A stretch of DNA of 64,000 bases from Closterium sp. NIES-65 (lineage: Eukaryota > Streptophyta > Zygnematophyceae > Desmidiales > Closteriaceae): NCBI GenBank assembly GCA_948144175.1, contig CANXME010002420.1:2368001-2432000 (forward strand). The letters are read 5' to 3'. Positions 1 to 9,689 of this stretch are shown here, piece after piece. The translations under genes were made by a program, and so were the position numbers. The notes under the pieces are model-generated. The model made no database searches and was not told where the DNA came from. It worked only from the letters and a program-made list of their open reading frames with translations. How positions within the stretch are numbered: the first letter of the stretch is position 1; every line of letters starts with the position of its first letter.

Positions 1-532
1 CCCTGACAGTACGAAGGGAGTCAGGGAGGCGGGTGACTAGGTGATAGAGTGTGAGGTACATCGGGTGAGGGTTCTTGGCTAGGAAATCGGGGGGAAGCAC
101 GGCACGGTAGCGAAGATCACTAGTACAGAGGTGCGTGATGAGGTCAGATACTGTAGCAAAAGCTGACAGATCGGGGAAGAGATAGGGCAGGGAGAGACGG
201 CCTGTCCCAGTAGTAGCAGGGGAGGAGTAGCGTGCAACTACAGCGTCGTACAGCTCCTTTGCGGACTTATGCTGGCCAAAGTGCTCGCGCTTATCTAACG
301 GTAGGTGGCTGCGAACGGCTAGGCGAGCATGAGCATCACGGGTCTGCCACTGTGAGCGAGCAGTGCTGTCATCAGTAGCAGCAGGTGCGGGAGCGGCGCC
401 AGACGTGTGGTCAAACAGGGAAACATCGTCCTTGGTAGTGATCTGGAGGAACAGGTGTAGGTCATCGAGCCAAACGTCAAACTTAATTTGACAGCCCTCA
501 GAGTCAAACGTGAGAACGGTAGGGCTAGCCAT
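1..532 (-). CDS. gag: Copia gag, N-terminal part
   Basis: An open frame starts at an ATG near 532 and runs off the left edge. It begins MASPTVLTFDSEG and continues with a WLDDLHLFLQ block, a SQWQTRDAHARLAVRSHL block and a LYDAVVARYSSPAT block. These match, block by block, the gag proteins at 16455 and 5383 in this window. Gag forms the virus-like particle in the cytoplasm and packages element RNA. The region is AT-richer than the leader next to it. Family assignment is secure by internal comparison. Confidence 0.8.
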   Translation of the reverse strand, partial: MASPTVLTFDSEGCQIKFDVWLDDLHLFLQITTKDDVSLFDHTSGAAPAPAATDDSTARSQWQTRDAHARLAVRSHLPLDKREHFGQHKSAKELYDAVVARYSSPATTGTGRLSLPYLFPDLSAFATVSDLITHLCTSDLRYRAVLPPDFLAKNPHPMYLTLYHLVTRLPDSLRTVR

Positions 533-1171
533 AGTGGCAGTAGCAGTAGCAGGAGTAGCACTAGCAGTAGTAGCAGTAGCAAAAGTAACAAAAGTAGTAG
601 CAGTAGCAGTAGGAGCAGTAAGAGCAGTTGCTGCAGGTGGGGCGGCACGGCTCGGTCAGGGCGGCGCGACTCGGGCGGCGCGACTCGGGCGGCGCGGCTC
701 GGGTAGGTAGGGTGGCGTGACGGCGGGCCTATGCTCGGTGCGCGGCAGCGCCTAGGCTGCAGCTGCGCGCGGGCCGCGGCTGCGTTCGTGCGGCGGCTAA
801 GCGCTAGCTGCAGCAGCTGACGCGCGATCGCCGCTGCGCTCGGGCTGCGACTTGCGAGCAGGCTGCGGTGGGTCGAGCGTCGGCCTAGGGGCGGGCGGGG
901 CCTACGGGCAACGGCCTGCTGAGGCTCGCGAGAAAAAAAAAATCGGGCCGCCCTAGGCGGCGAATTTCCTACTCGCGCTAAAAACGCGGGGCCGCGCTCG
1001 GGCTGCTAGCGAGCTGCAAAACGAGCAGCGTGAGAGGAGGGCGCACGAGGGCGCACTAGGAGAGAGGCGCTCGAGGGCGCTAAGACAGTAGGGCGCACGA
1101 GGGCACCTGTAGCGGATCGGTGGGCCCTTAGGTAATCGGTCCTAGGTCCCTAACCTAGGCTCTTAATACCA

Positions 1172-1298
1172 TGTTGAGAATGAGAAGTCGTTGGACTAGC
1201 AAGATTGGGAGTACGAGTAGGAAAACACTAGAATGTTGTACCCCCAAAGGCTAAACCCACTGTAGCCTACAGATCAGTAACATGTGCAATGTTTGACA
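1172..1298 (-). repeat. 5' LTR of family-1 element (127 bp)
   Basis: In + coordinates it runs from TGTTGAGAATGAG to GTTTGACA, so in sense it starts TGTCAAAC and ends CTCAACA. The primer-binding site abuts it at 1160-1171 (sense TGGTATTAAGAG), a diverged form of the initiator-Met site. Length and ends match the 130-135-bp LTRs elsewhere in the window. Confidence 0.75.
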
Positions 1299-1548
1299 TT
1301 GTGATCACGGAGGCGGGGCATTTTCCAACCCGGGCTTGCTCCTTTGACATAAGTACGTCCCTATACTTTGAAGAGGGTATATTTTCTGAGGCGAAAGGCG
1401 GGAGATAAACCCCGAGTACTTGTGCAAGGTGAAGCAGCCTTGCTAGTTAATGGGAAATGACGTCGTGATTTACCTTGGTTAATCACGTGATCAGTCGTGT
1501 GTAGCGTTCGTGGAGGCATAGAGCAGGGAGCTTCTGTTCGGAGCTTAC
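1299..1548. other. Unclassified 250-bp spacer
   Basis: Mixed-composition DNA between the LTR end and the first satellite monomers. I see no reading frame with a known domain, no tandem repeat and no LTR-like ends. It has ACGT-core motifs (near 1457 and 1485), but these are too short to call regulatory sites. Confidence 0.4.
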
Positions 1549-1878
1549 CAATATGTGTGGTAATAAAATTAATTGCGTTAAATATTCATATGAGTGGTAC
1601 TAAGAATAAGCGCGCTAATTACCAATAAGAGTGGTACTATTTGTAAGTGCATTACTTAGCGATACGAATGGTACTAAGAGCATGTACATTACTTAGCACT
1701 ATGAGTGGTACTAAGGGTAAGTGCGAATTTTAGTTGTATGAGTGATACTAATAGTGAGTGCGTTATTTAATGATATGAGTGGTTCTACGAGTATGTTTGT
1801 TACTAAGCCAAATGACTGGTATTAAGAGTATGTGTGATACTTAGCCATATGAGAGGTTCAAAGAGTAAGTGCGATACT
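1549..1878. repeat. 37-bp satellite array, block 1
   Basis: Degenerate tandem copies of a ~37-bp unit. Its two recognisable halves are GTGGTACTAAGAGTAAGTG and CGTTACTTAGCCATATGA. About nine units are visible with many substitutions and small indels. The block ends where the short LTR element at 1879 begins. It is the same array that resumes at 3455, 6679, 8474, 10852, 12137, 40519 and 41681. Confidence 0.85.
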
Positions 1879-2111
1879 TGTTAGAATATATAACTAACTG
1901 CCTGTAGCTTTAGTTTAGTGTAGTTATTATAAACTGTTGGTGGTGCACCTTCTTTGTATGCTCTGTTTGCTATATGTACCCTAGTGCTATAGTGAACACC
2001 ATTCCCATTCTCGACTTCCTCTCTTGGCACAACTTTCTCGACTCCCCCTTGGCCTAGGCTACCAAGCCTAGGCCCTACACCTAACTTCTGCTTATGCCAC
2101 TATTCTCAACA
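1879..2111 (+). repeat. Left LTR of element I (233 bp)
   Basis: Starts TGTTAGAATATA and ends CTATTCTCAACA. It pairs with 3222-3454, with about ten differences. Confidence 0.9.
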
Positions 2112-3221
2112 TGGCATTAGAGCCTGATACGTCCTGGCCTGTGGGCCTGCCTCAAGCTTCCGCTGCTGTTTTTCCGGTCGCGCGCCGCGGGCGCGTGGCG
2201 AATTTCCTTTTGTCCCGCGCCCGGGTGGCGCGTGACGTTTTACCTGCTCGTCGTGCGCCCCGTGGCATGCGACGGTGCCCTGAACAGCCCGTCGCGTGCC
2301 CCGTGGTGCGCGACGGTGCCCTGAGCCGTCGCGGAACCTCCCCTGGCGCTCGCGACGGTTCCCTGAGCCGCCACGGACCCGCCCCTGGCGCCCGCGACGG
2401 TGACCTGAGCCGCCGCGGACCCGCCTCTCGCGCCCGCGACGGTGCCCTGAGCCCCCGCGGAACCGCCCCTGGCGCTCGCGACGGTGTCCTGAGCCGCCGC
2501 GGACCCGCCCCTGGCGCCCGCGGCGGTGCCCCTGCCTCACCCGCGCCTGCACTCGCTGCAGCCGCCCCTGCACCACCCAGCGCCTGCCCTTGGAGCAGCC
2601 GCCCCCGCTCTTGCACTCGGTGCAGCCGCCTCTGCCTCACCCCGCGCCTGCACTCGCTGTAGCCGCCCCTGACCTACCCGCGCCGACCCTCTGTAGCCGC
2701 TCTGCGGCTTTCTCCCCGCCCACCCCCTCCTCCTTCGTCTCCTTGCAGCCGTAGGGGGGAGGGTATGGGGGTGGCGGGTGTGGGGGTGATGGGTGGTGTG
2801 CTTCCCTTCCCCTCCTCCTCCTTTCGTTCCCACTGCTGCAGCTGCCGCTGGGGGGGAGGGTGTGAGGGTGTGGGGGAGCCGGGGGAGTGGCACTGGGGTG
2901 GCGGGTGTGAGACCAACCAGCAGCCGTCCCTCCACCTCTCCTCTCTTCCCCCCTCTGCTGCTCCTGCAGCAGTGTGGGGGGGAGGGTGAGGGGATGGAGG
3001 GGGTGACCAGCCAGAGCCAGCCCGCCTCCTCTCTCTCCCTGCTGCCCCTCCTGTGGTCGGGGGGGGGGGGAAGAGAGTAAGGGGGTGGCAGGAATGTCTT
3101 GCTGTCGCCCGTCCCTTTACTGCTGTACCTGCTCTGTTACCGTGCCTGCTGTTGCTGTTGCTGGTGTACCCCTGCAGGTTGTGTTCTGCACAAACTCTTG
3201 CTGCATGCAGCTATGGGGGAG
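2112..3221 (+). other. GC-rich interior of element I
   Basis: The region holds imperfect ~60-bp repeats carrying GCGACGGTGCCCTGAGCCG-like units (about 2260-2530), then G- and C-run-rich DNA with GTGGGGG tracts (2750-3080). Open frames exist on both strands only because stop codons are rare in such sequence; none shows a domain. It probably serves as packaged, non-coding RNA. Confidence 0.6.
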
Positions 3222-3454
3222 TGTTAGAATATATATGTAACTGCCTATAGCTGTAGTTTAGTGTAGTTATTATAAACTATTGGTGGTGCACCTTCTTTGC
3301 ATGCTCTGTTTGCTATATGTACCCTAGTGCTATAGTGAACACCATTCCCATTCTCGACTTCCACTCTTGGCACAACTTTCTCGACTCCCCCTTGGCCTAG
3401 GCTACCAAGCCTAGGCCCTAAACCTAACTTCTACCTATGCCACTATTCTCAACA
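3222..3454 (+). repeat. Right LTR of element I (233 bp)
   Basis: Starts TGTTAGAATATA just after the purine tract ATGGGGGAG and ends CTATTCTCAACA. It is followed by ATATT, which matches the left flank ATACT at four of five bases. Confidence 0.9.
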
Positions 3455-3598
3455 ATATTTATTTGTATGGGTGGTACTAAGATTAACTGCGTTACTTAGT
3501 AATATGAGTAGTAAGGGCTTTCCTAAGCCATATGAATGATACCACGAGTAAGTGTGTTAATTAGACATATGAGTGATTGCATTACTTAACGACATGAG
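3455..3598. repeat. 37-bp satellite array, block 2
   Basis: About four diverged monomers with GGTACTAAGATTAACTGCG and TTAGCCATATGA-like halves. Bounded left by element I and right by the family-1 element at 3599. Confidence 0.8.
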
Positions 3599-3733
3599 TG
3601 TTGAGAATAGAACGAGAATGAATGAACTATGAATGAAGTGAGTACAAATGGGAAACCCTAACTGGGTTGTACCCCCTATGGGATACCCCACTACAGCCTA
3701 CACAATAGTATAAGCTATATATATGTTCTGACA
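3599..3733 (-). repeat. 3' LTR of element H (135 bp)
   Basis: Sense TGTCAGAACATATATA ... TTCTCAACA. Identical to 6544-6678. Followed internally by the complement of a polypurine tract at 3734-3742. Confidence 0.93.
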
Positions 3734-3805
3734 CACCCCCATAGGCAAAGTGGGGGAGAACAAGGGGTCACAAGACCAGTCAAGCAAGACAAAGCAAAGC
3801 TCAGG

Positions 3806-4269
3806 GTGGATCACAAAGTCACCACACAGTCCGAGCACAAGAGCAAGGCCAAAGGCCAGTTCACATGCAAGAGTACAGACATATATATAAAGCTAGACAA
3901 GCAAGAGCAGGTATATATATGTCACAGTACAAGTAAAGTCAAGAGGAGAGCAAGTGAGGCAAGACAGGCACAAGACCCAGCTGGGTGCAGAAGCGCTGAT
4001 GGTCACAAGGCGCAAGTGCGGAGGGCGGAGTCCAGTGGTCACTGCGTTCACTCTCTCGACTTCAGCACTGCGTTCTTGCAGGGTAGCCTACACGAGGAGA
4101 TCTTGCTGCGCCGTCCACCTGGCTTCACTAGGACTTTCCCTCCTGGCACCCAGTGGAGCCTCCGACGGCCACTCTACGGTCTCCGCCAGGCACCGCGTGA
4201 GTGGCACGACACACTGAGGACTACGCTTGCGGCTCTTGGGTTTGCCCCTTCTACTGCTGACCCGTTGCT
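3806..4269. other. Mosaic pol scraps in both orientations (element H)
   Basis: From 3806 to about 4020 the sequence reads, on the minus strand, like the 3' end of family-1 pol and its 3' untranslated part. From about 4020 to 4260 the plus strand encodes short RNase H and RT pieces (LDFSTAFLQGSLHEE, YGLRQAPREWHD) matching 19675-19880. The change of orientation inside one LTR-bounded unit fits template switching during reverse transcription, a known route to chimeric elements. Confidence 0.7.
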
Positions 4270-5383
4270 GTTTCTGCTGGGGCGGAGGGATGTCCCGCGA
4301 ACGCTGCTGCTGCTGCTGCTGCGGGCGCTGACCACCACCACCGCCGCTCCGCTGCTGGGTACCACCCCGACCAGCTCCACCCCCTCCGCCACCACCGCCT
4401 CCTCCTCCGCCCCCTCCACCGCCTCCACCGCCACCGCTGCCGCCACCACCACCGCTGCCGCCACCTCCGCCGCCTCCGCCGCCGCTGCCACCACTACCAC
4501 CACCACCCCCTCCACCACTCCCGCCGCCACCCCCACTCCCTCCGCCGCCTCCACCGCTACCTCCACCGCCCCCTCCAGCTCCACCCGCGCCCTTGCCCCC
4601 CTTGCCCTTGCCAGAGCGGCGTCGCCCACTAGGGGCAGACGCCGCGCCGACCGACTCAAGACCAAGCAGGTCGGCAGCAGCAGCAGAGGCAACAGAGGGC
4701 AGTAGGGGGGAAGAAGAGCACCCCTCAAAGATGGGGGTGCGAGGGTCACCCCGAGAAGCTCCTACAGCGACGATGCTCTTCTCCGCCGCGAGGAGGGCCT
4801 TCTCGAGGAGGTCGACAGTGAGGGCGGTGGGATAGACTGCGAGAAAGTGGTCCCTGACTACGCGAAGAGAGTCGGGGAGGCGCGCGACTACGTAGTAGAG
4901 AGTGATGTACATGGGGGGGGGGTTCTTGGCGCAGAACTCAGCAGGAAGGGCGGCGCGGTAGCGAGTGTCACTAGTGCGGAGGTGCGTAATGAGGTCAGCG
5001 ATAGTGGGAAAGGCAGAGAGGTCAGGAAAGAGGTAGGGAAGAATGAGACGGCTCAGTGCAGCAGTGGCAGGGGAAGAGTAGCGCGCAACTACAGCGTCGT
5101 ACAAGGTCTGAGCACTCTTGTACTGACTAAAGTGCGCGCGCTCAGAGGTAGGGAGGTGGCGACGCACAGCAAGACGTGTAGCAGCATCGCGGGTAGCCCA
5201 CTGAGAGCGCACAGTGGGATCAGCATCAGCAGCAGGGGCAGGAGAGGCGCCAGAAGTGAGGTCAAAGAGAGAAAGGCCGTCTGCTCTATCGCACTGCAAG
5301 AACAGCTGCAAGTCGTCGACCCAGACCTCAAAGTCAATGGCGCGACCCTCAGCGTCAAAAGCGAGGACACTAGGGGTAGCCAT
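4270..5383 (-). pseudogene. gag: Copia gag with Gly-rich tail (element H)
   Basis: The minus-strand frame starts at an ATG near 5383 (MATPSVLAFDAEGRAIDF). It shows a WVDDLQLFLQ block, SQWATRDAATRLAVRRHLP, LYDAVVARYSSPAT and YITLYYVVARLPDSLRVV blocks, then a basic segment and about 100 residues of Gly with scattered Ser (about 4330-4620). This is the family-1 gag, expected to form cytoplasmic particles. The last residues before the mosaic segment are Gln-rich (PQQQQQQRSRDIPPPQQ). The zinc-binding C-terminal part seen in the copy at 26114 is not represented. Confidence 0.75.
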
Positions 5384-5459
5384 GACACCAGTAGACGGTC
5401 TCACCAGACAGGACGGGTCGGGCAGCGCAGTAGCACAGCAGCACAGCAACACAGCAGCT

Positions 5460-6530
5460 CAACCAGCTCAGCAGCAACAGCAGCCTCGCAGGACCAGCGG
5501 CTCGGCTCCTTAGGCGGTGCAGGCGGCTCGGGCGGCTCGGACGGCTCGGGCGGCTCGGGCGGCGCGGGCGGCTCGGGCGGCTCGAGCAGTCAACGGCACA
5601 GGCGGCTCGGGCGGCTCGGCTCCTCAGCTGCGGAGACGGCTCGGGCGGCTCTGGTCGCACGGCGGCTGGCGGGCGGCGTGGGGGGCCGGGACAGCGTCGT
5701 GCAGCAGGGACGGGAGAGCGCGGCCGGGACGGGCGGCACAGGGCGGCTCGGGACCGGGTCGGGCGGCGCGCGGGCGGTGAGGAGCCGGGACGGGCGCTCG
5801 TGGGTGGCTAGGGGCCGGGACGGGCGCTCGAGGGCGGCGAAGGGCCGGGACGGGCTCGCGTGGGCGGCTAGGGGCCGGGACGGGCGCGCGCGGGTGGCTA
5901 GGGGCCGGGACGGGCGCTCGAGGGCGGCTAGGGGCCGGGACGGGCGCGCGTGGGTGGCTAGAGGCCGGGACGGGCGGCGCGCAGGTGGCGAGGGGCCGTG
6001 ACGAGCGGCGCGCGGGCGGCTGGGGGCCTGAACGGGCGGCGCGTGCGCGTCTAGGAGCCCTCACGGGCGGCGTGCGGGCGGCTAGGGGCCTGAACAGGCG
6101 GCGCGCGGGCGGCTAGGGGCCTGAACGGGCGGCGCGCTGGCGGCTAGGGGCCTGAACGGGCGGGCGAGCTGGCGGCTAGAGGCCTGAACGGGCGGCGCGC
6201 TGGCGGCTAGGGGCCGAAACGGGCGGGCGCGCTGGCGGCTAGGGGCCTGAACGGGCTGCACGCGAGCGGCTAGGAGCCCTGACGGGCGGCGCGTGGGCGG
6301 CTAAGGGTTGGGACGGGCGGCGCGCGGGCGGCTAGGTGCCTGAACGGGCGGGCGCGGGCGGCTAGGTGCCGAGACGGGCAGTGCGCGGGCGGCAAAGGGC
6401 GGCTCGCGCGGGCGTCTAGGGGGGGGCCGCAGGGCAGGCCAAAAAGGAGAGAGCAAGGGCCCGGAGCGCGCTCCGGGCAGAAAAAAGTTTTGAAGGTGGT
6501 GGGCCCTAAGCACAGTTCCCGCGGGGGAAC
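5460..6530 (-). repeat. GC-rich leader with 30-bp tandem repeats (element H)
   Basis: About 1 kb of leader between the 5' LTR/primer site and gag. From about 5780 to 6420 it repeats a 30-bp unit with core GGCTAGGGGCCGGGACGGGC, later GGCTAGGGGCCTGAACGGGC. Open frames here on either strand are by-products of GC-rich repetition. Similar leaders precede gag in the copies at 533-1159 and 15647-16454. Confidence 0.75.
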
Positions 6531-6543
6531 CTGCTCAATACCA

Positions 6544-6678
6544 TGTTGAGAATAGAACGAGAATGAATGAACTATGAATGAAGTGAGTACAAATGGGAAA
6601 CCCTAACTGGGTTGTACCCCCTATGGGATACCCCACTACAGCCTACACAATAGTATAAGCTATATATATGTTCTGACA
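6544..6678 (-). repeat. 5' LTR of element H (135 bp)
   Basis: Identical to the LTR at 3599-3733. Primer-binding site abuts at about 6530-6543. Followed by ATGAG, the exact copy of the left target duplication at 3594-3598. Confidence 0.93.
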
Positions 6679-7019
6679 ATGAGTGGTACTAGGGGTGAGT
6701 GCGTTACTAAGCGATGTGAGTGCTATTAAGAGTAAGTGCGATACTTAGCAATATGCATGGTAGTAAGGATAAGTGCGTTACATGACGATATGATTGATGC
6801 TAGTAGTAAGTGCGTTAATGAAAGATGTGAGCGGTACTAAGACTAAGTGCGTTGCTTAGCGATATGAGTGGTACTAAAAGCAAGTGCGTTACTTAACAAT
6901 ATGAGTAGTACTAAGAGTAAGTGCGATAATAAGCCATATCAGTGGTACTAAGAGTAAGTGCGTTACTTAGCCATATGAGTGGTCTTAAGAACAAGTGCGT
7001 TGTTTTGCCATATGACTAG
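6679..7019. repeat. 37-bp satellite array, block 3
   Basis: About nine monomers. Its last 55 bases (6965-7019) are repeated exactly at 8474-8528, on the other side of element J. Confidence 0.85.
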
Positions 7020-7158
7020 GTAAGCCCTAGCTAGGCAAGAGAAGTTTAGGCAAAAAAGGGGTTGAACTAGCAAGAATGGGGATACAAACAGCAAACCCTA
7101 GAAGGGTTGTACTCGCTATGGAGCACCCCACTACAGGCTAGAGCATAATATTATGACA

Positions 7159-8285
7159 CACCCCCATAGCCTAAGTGGGGTGTAATCAGCACAGTGAGAA
7201 AGCAGGTATAGAGCAAGAGTTTACACAGATAAGCAAAGCTAGAGCTAATCACAGCGGACAAGTGAGGAGGAGGAGGAGCTGTGGGGAGAGAAGATGGGAG
7301 GCGACTGCTGACGCTGCAGACACACAAACGAGCTGCTGGCTCAGTGGCTACCGGAACAGCGCTCCGGACTACTGCAGTAACTGGCCCCGCGGCTAATAGT
7401 AGCGGCAGACGAGCAACGGACCCACGGGCGACTGGTGACTACCGGAGATTGTAGCCTCCGGACTGCTGCTGCTGCTGACAACAAGACTGCTGACTCCACT
7501 CAACCTCCCCCAACTGTCCCACACTCTCGGCACACGCCCACTGCTCAAACCCTAGTTCCACTCCCACGCACCCCCCTTAAACCCTAAACCCCAGTCCCCC
7601 ATTCATCCACCCCCCTCAGCAACAGCTGCAGCAGTGGGAGACGAAGGAGGAGGAGGAACAAAGGGAGGAAAGCACAACTGCCACCCCCATACTCGCCACC
7701 CCTTACTCGCCACCCCCATACCCTGAGTGTGCGCTAAGCGAGCTCACGTGTGCGTGAAGCGTGCACAAGTGTGCGGGAAGCGAACTCGAGTGTGCGGTAA
7801 GCAAACGCAGGTGTGCGGGGAGGGGGGGCGCAGGGCGACACGCGGGTCGACGAGGATGGGCGCACGGGTCGCCAGGGGCGGCGCGCGGGTCGACGGGGCC
7901 GCCGCGAAGGGCGACGGGGAGCCGCATGCGGGTCGATGGGGCCGCCGCGAAGGGCGACATGGAGCCACGCGCAGGTCGACGGGGACGGGCGCGCGGGTCG
8001 ACGGAACGCGAAACCGCCACGTGCGCCCAGGGTGCGCGGTGGGCAGGAAACCGCCACGCATTCCGAGCGCATGGCGGGCAGAAAACCGCCGCGCGAAGCA
8101 GGAAACCTCCGCGCGCCTCGGGGCGTACGGCGGGCAGAAAACCGCCGCGCGCCTCGGGGCGCACGGCGGGAATAAAAAGTGCCGCACGCCACGGGGCGTG
8201 CGGCTCAGAGTGAAGTGGTAGGAGTTGCAGCGCAAGCTAGGAGGTGGTAAGCCCACCCACAGGATCGATCCAAGGGGATCGACCT
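7159..8285 (-). other. Interior of element J
   Basis: No transposase, gag or pol domain on either strand. 7730-8210 is GC-rich with repeated GTCGACGGGGCC, GGGCGCACGG and GGCGGGCAGAAAACCGCC units, the last also found in the interior of element K (10440-10560). The shared interior units tie J and K together as related non-autonomous elements. Confidence 0.6.
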
Positions 8286-8297
8286 GCTCTGATAGCA

Positions 8298-8473
8298 TGT
8301 TGAGATGATGAACAGTGTTAGGAGCCATAGCTAGGTAAGCCCTAGCTAGGCAAGAGAAGTTTAGGCAAAAAAGGGGTTGAACTAGCAAGAATGGGGACAC
8401 AAATAGCAAACCCTAGAAGAGTTGTACTCGCTATGGAGCACCCCACTACAGGCTAGAGCATAATATTCTGACA
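8298..8473 (-). repeat. 5' LTR of element J (176 bp)
   Basis: Sense TGTCAGAATATTATGC ... ATCATCTCAACA. The matching left copy is at 7020-7158. Primer site at 8286-8297. Confidence 0.85.
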
Positions 8474-8923
8474 ACTTAGCCATATGAGTGGTCTTAAGAA
8501 CAAGTGCGTTGTTTTGCCATATGACTAGTGCTAAGAGTAAGTGGGTTACTTAGTGATATGAGTGCTACTAAGAGTAAGTACGTTACTTAGCCATATGAGT
8601 TGTACTAAAGATTAAGTGCGTTACAAAGCCAAATGCATGGTATTAAGTGTATGTGCGTTTCTTAGCGATATGAGTGGTATTAAGAGTAAGTGCCTTACTT
8701 GGCCATATGAGTGGTACTAAGAGTAAGTGCGTAACTTAACCATATGAGTGGTGTTAAGAATAAGTGGGTTACTTAACCATATGAGTAGTAGTAAGAGTAA
8801 GTGCGTTACTTAGCGATATGAGTGCTAGTTAGAGTAAGTGTGTTACTTAGCCATATGAGTGGTACTAAGAGTAAGTTCAATACTTAGCCGTATGAGTGAT
8901 ACTAACAGTAAGTGCGTTATCCA
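8474..8923. repeat. 37-bp satellite array, block 4
   Basis: About twelve monomers, better preserved than block 1, many close to GTGGTACTAAGAGTAAGTG plus CGTTACTTAGCCATATGA. Confidence 0.9.
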
Positions 8924-9147
8924 TGTCACAATAGGTGGTTAACTAGTAACTTAGAAGGCATTAGGGTTTACACTAGAGAGGAAAGCATCGAGATAGTTGC
9001 CAATGGAAAAAGGATGGTTTCACTATAGGGTCAAGGGTACAAATATGAAAGAAGAGAAGAAACGTGCACCACCTAACAAGCAAGATAACTACACTAAGTA
9101 TACATTGCAAGCAGTTATAAAGTAATGTATACAATTACATTCTCACA
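8924..9147 (-). repeat. 3' LTR of element K (224 bp)
   Basis: From TGTCACAATAGG to ATTCTCACA in + coordinates. Partner at 10628-10851; preceded by ATCCA. Confidence 0.9.
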
Positions 9148-9455
9148 CACCCCCTAACTGCCTGTAGTGAAGAACCATGTGCAGAAACACCCCCGGAAGG
9201 GGTACACCAAGCTGAGCGCAGCAGACGGAGAGGGCAAGTGAGGAGGAGGAGGGACTATGAGAGGAGAGGAGGTGGTGGGCAGCAGCTGAAGCTGCTGGCA
9301 CACGGCGCAACTGGAGCAACTGGCACACGGGAAACTGGAGAAACTGAATCCGCAGCTAGACGAGCGACCGGAGTAACTGACTCACAGACGAGTGGAGCAA
9401 CGGGCTCACAGGCGACTGGAGCAATGGGCTCACGGGCGACTGGCGCAACGGTCTC

Positions 9456-9596
9456 TGTCAGAATCTCAACCACTAGACCATTGGGATAAAAGGGCTTGTT
9501 TCAGTAGCGGGTCAGTGCGCCCATAACCCTCGAGGCGAACGCGCCTGTAACCCTCTCCAGGATCAATCGGGCATCCACAGTGCAGATCTACTGACA
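9456..9596 (-). repeat. LTR of TRIM, left copy (141 bp)
   Basis: TGTCAGAATCTC ... CTACTGACA in + coordinates. On the minus strand its last ~25 bases resemble the 5' part of tRNA-Glu (TGGTCTAGTGGTT at 9468-9480). Confidence 0.9.
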
Positions 9597-9677
9597 CCCC
9601 CCCACACTGGGAGGCCCAGGACTAAGCACAGCGGCAACAGCCTACATGTGCATACACCGGGAAATAAACCAGAGACC

Positions 9678-9689
9678 GCTCTGATACCA
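9678..9689 (-). promoter_or_regulatory. Primer-binding site of TRIM
   Basis: Minus-sense TGGTATCAGAGC directly next to the LTR end, complementary to the 3' end of plant-type initiator-Met tRNA, the usual Copia primer. Confidence 0.9.

Larger units (their letters stand above)
1..1298 (-). mobile_element. Family-1 Copia element, 5' part (runs off left edge)
   Basis: Read on the minus strand this is the 5' end of a Copia element: a 127-bp LTR (1172-1298, TGTCAAAC-type start, ending ...TCTCAACA), a primer-binding site at about 1160-1171, a GC-rich leader of about 630 bp, and a gag start near 532. The rest lies outside the window. The leader has the same low-complexity GC-rich style as the other family-1 copies. 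The outer flank at 1299 is not satellite. Age cannot be judged because the second LTR is not visible. Confidence 0.8.
1879..3454 (+). mobile_element. Short non-autonomous LTR retrotransposon (element I)
   Basis: Two 233-bp direct repeats bound a 1.1-kb interior. A primer-binding-like site (TGGCATTAGAGC) follows the left LTR at 2112 and a purine tract (ATGGGGGAG) precedes the right one at about 3213. The flanks ATACT and ATATT are a 5-bp target duplication with one difference. The interior is GC-rich with tandem repeats (for example 2300-2520) and has no gag, protease, integrase or RT homology. It fits a TRIM/small-LARD class moved in trans by a Copia. The LTRs differ at about ten sites (~4%), so it is older than the copy at 3599. 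Confidence 0.85.
3599..6678 (-). mobile_element. Young, rearranged family-1 Copia derivative (element H)
   Basis: Two 135-bp LTRs (3599-3733 and 6544-6678) are identical base for base by eye and are flanked by the exact 5-bp duplication ATGAG inside satellite. A purine tract (minus sense TATGGGGGTG) abuts the 3' LTR and a TGGTATTGAGCAGG site abuts the 5' LTR. Inside, in minus sense, are a GC-rich leader (5460-6540), a gag region (about 4270-5383) and a short 3' segment. Between gag and the 3' segment lie reverse transcriptase and RNase H scraps in the opposite orientation, so the interior is a mosaic. It cannot be autonomous, yet its LTRs say it moved very recently. Confidence 0.9.
7020..8473 (-). 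mobile_element. Short non-autonomous LTR retrotransposon (element J)
   Basis: Minus-sense element. A full 176-bp LTR lies at 8298-8473 and a partial partner at 7020-7158; the shared ~140 bp are nearly identical. The polypurine tract complement (CACCCCCAT) follows the left LTR, and a primer-binding-like site (minus sense TGCTATCAGAGC, 8286-8297) precedes the right one. The interior has no gag or pol homology: a CTG/GAG-rich stretch (7260-7660), then GC-rich tandem DNA (7730-8210). The flanks share 55 identical bases instead of the usual 5. Its LTR family also supplies the solo LTR at 27215-27344. Confidence 0.8.

Noticed and set aside
319-710. Leu-rich or Ser-rich open frames near the left edge
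   Set aside because: They are other-frame readings of a GTAGCA/CTACTG repeat and of gag on the minus strand; the true frame is the gag starting near 532.
2106-2935. Several overlapping Arg/Gly/Pro-rich frames on both strands
   Set aside because: GC-rich tandem repeats inside element I; frames are open on both strands at once and show no domain or conserved start.
5517-6513. Long Arg/Gly-rich and Pro/Ala-rich frames
   Set aside because: Translations of 30-bp leader repeats of element H, open on both strands through composition.
7703-8409. Possible host gene of about 220 residues on the minus strand
   Set aside because: Lies within non-autonomous element J, includes LTR sequence, and overlaps equally long frames on the other strand.
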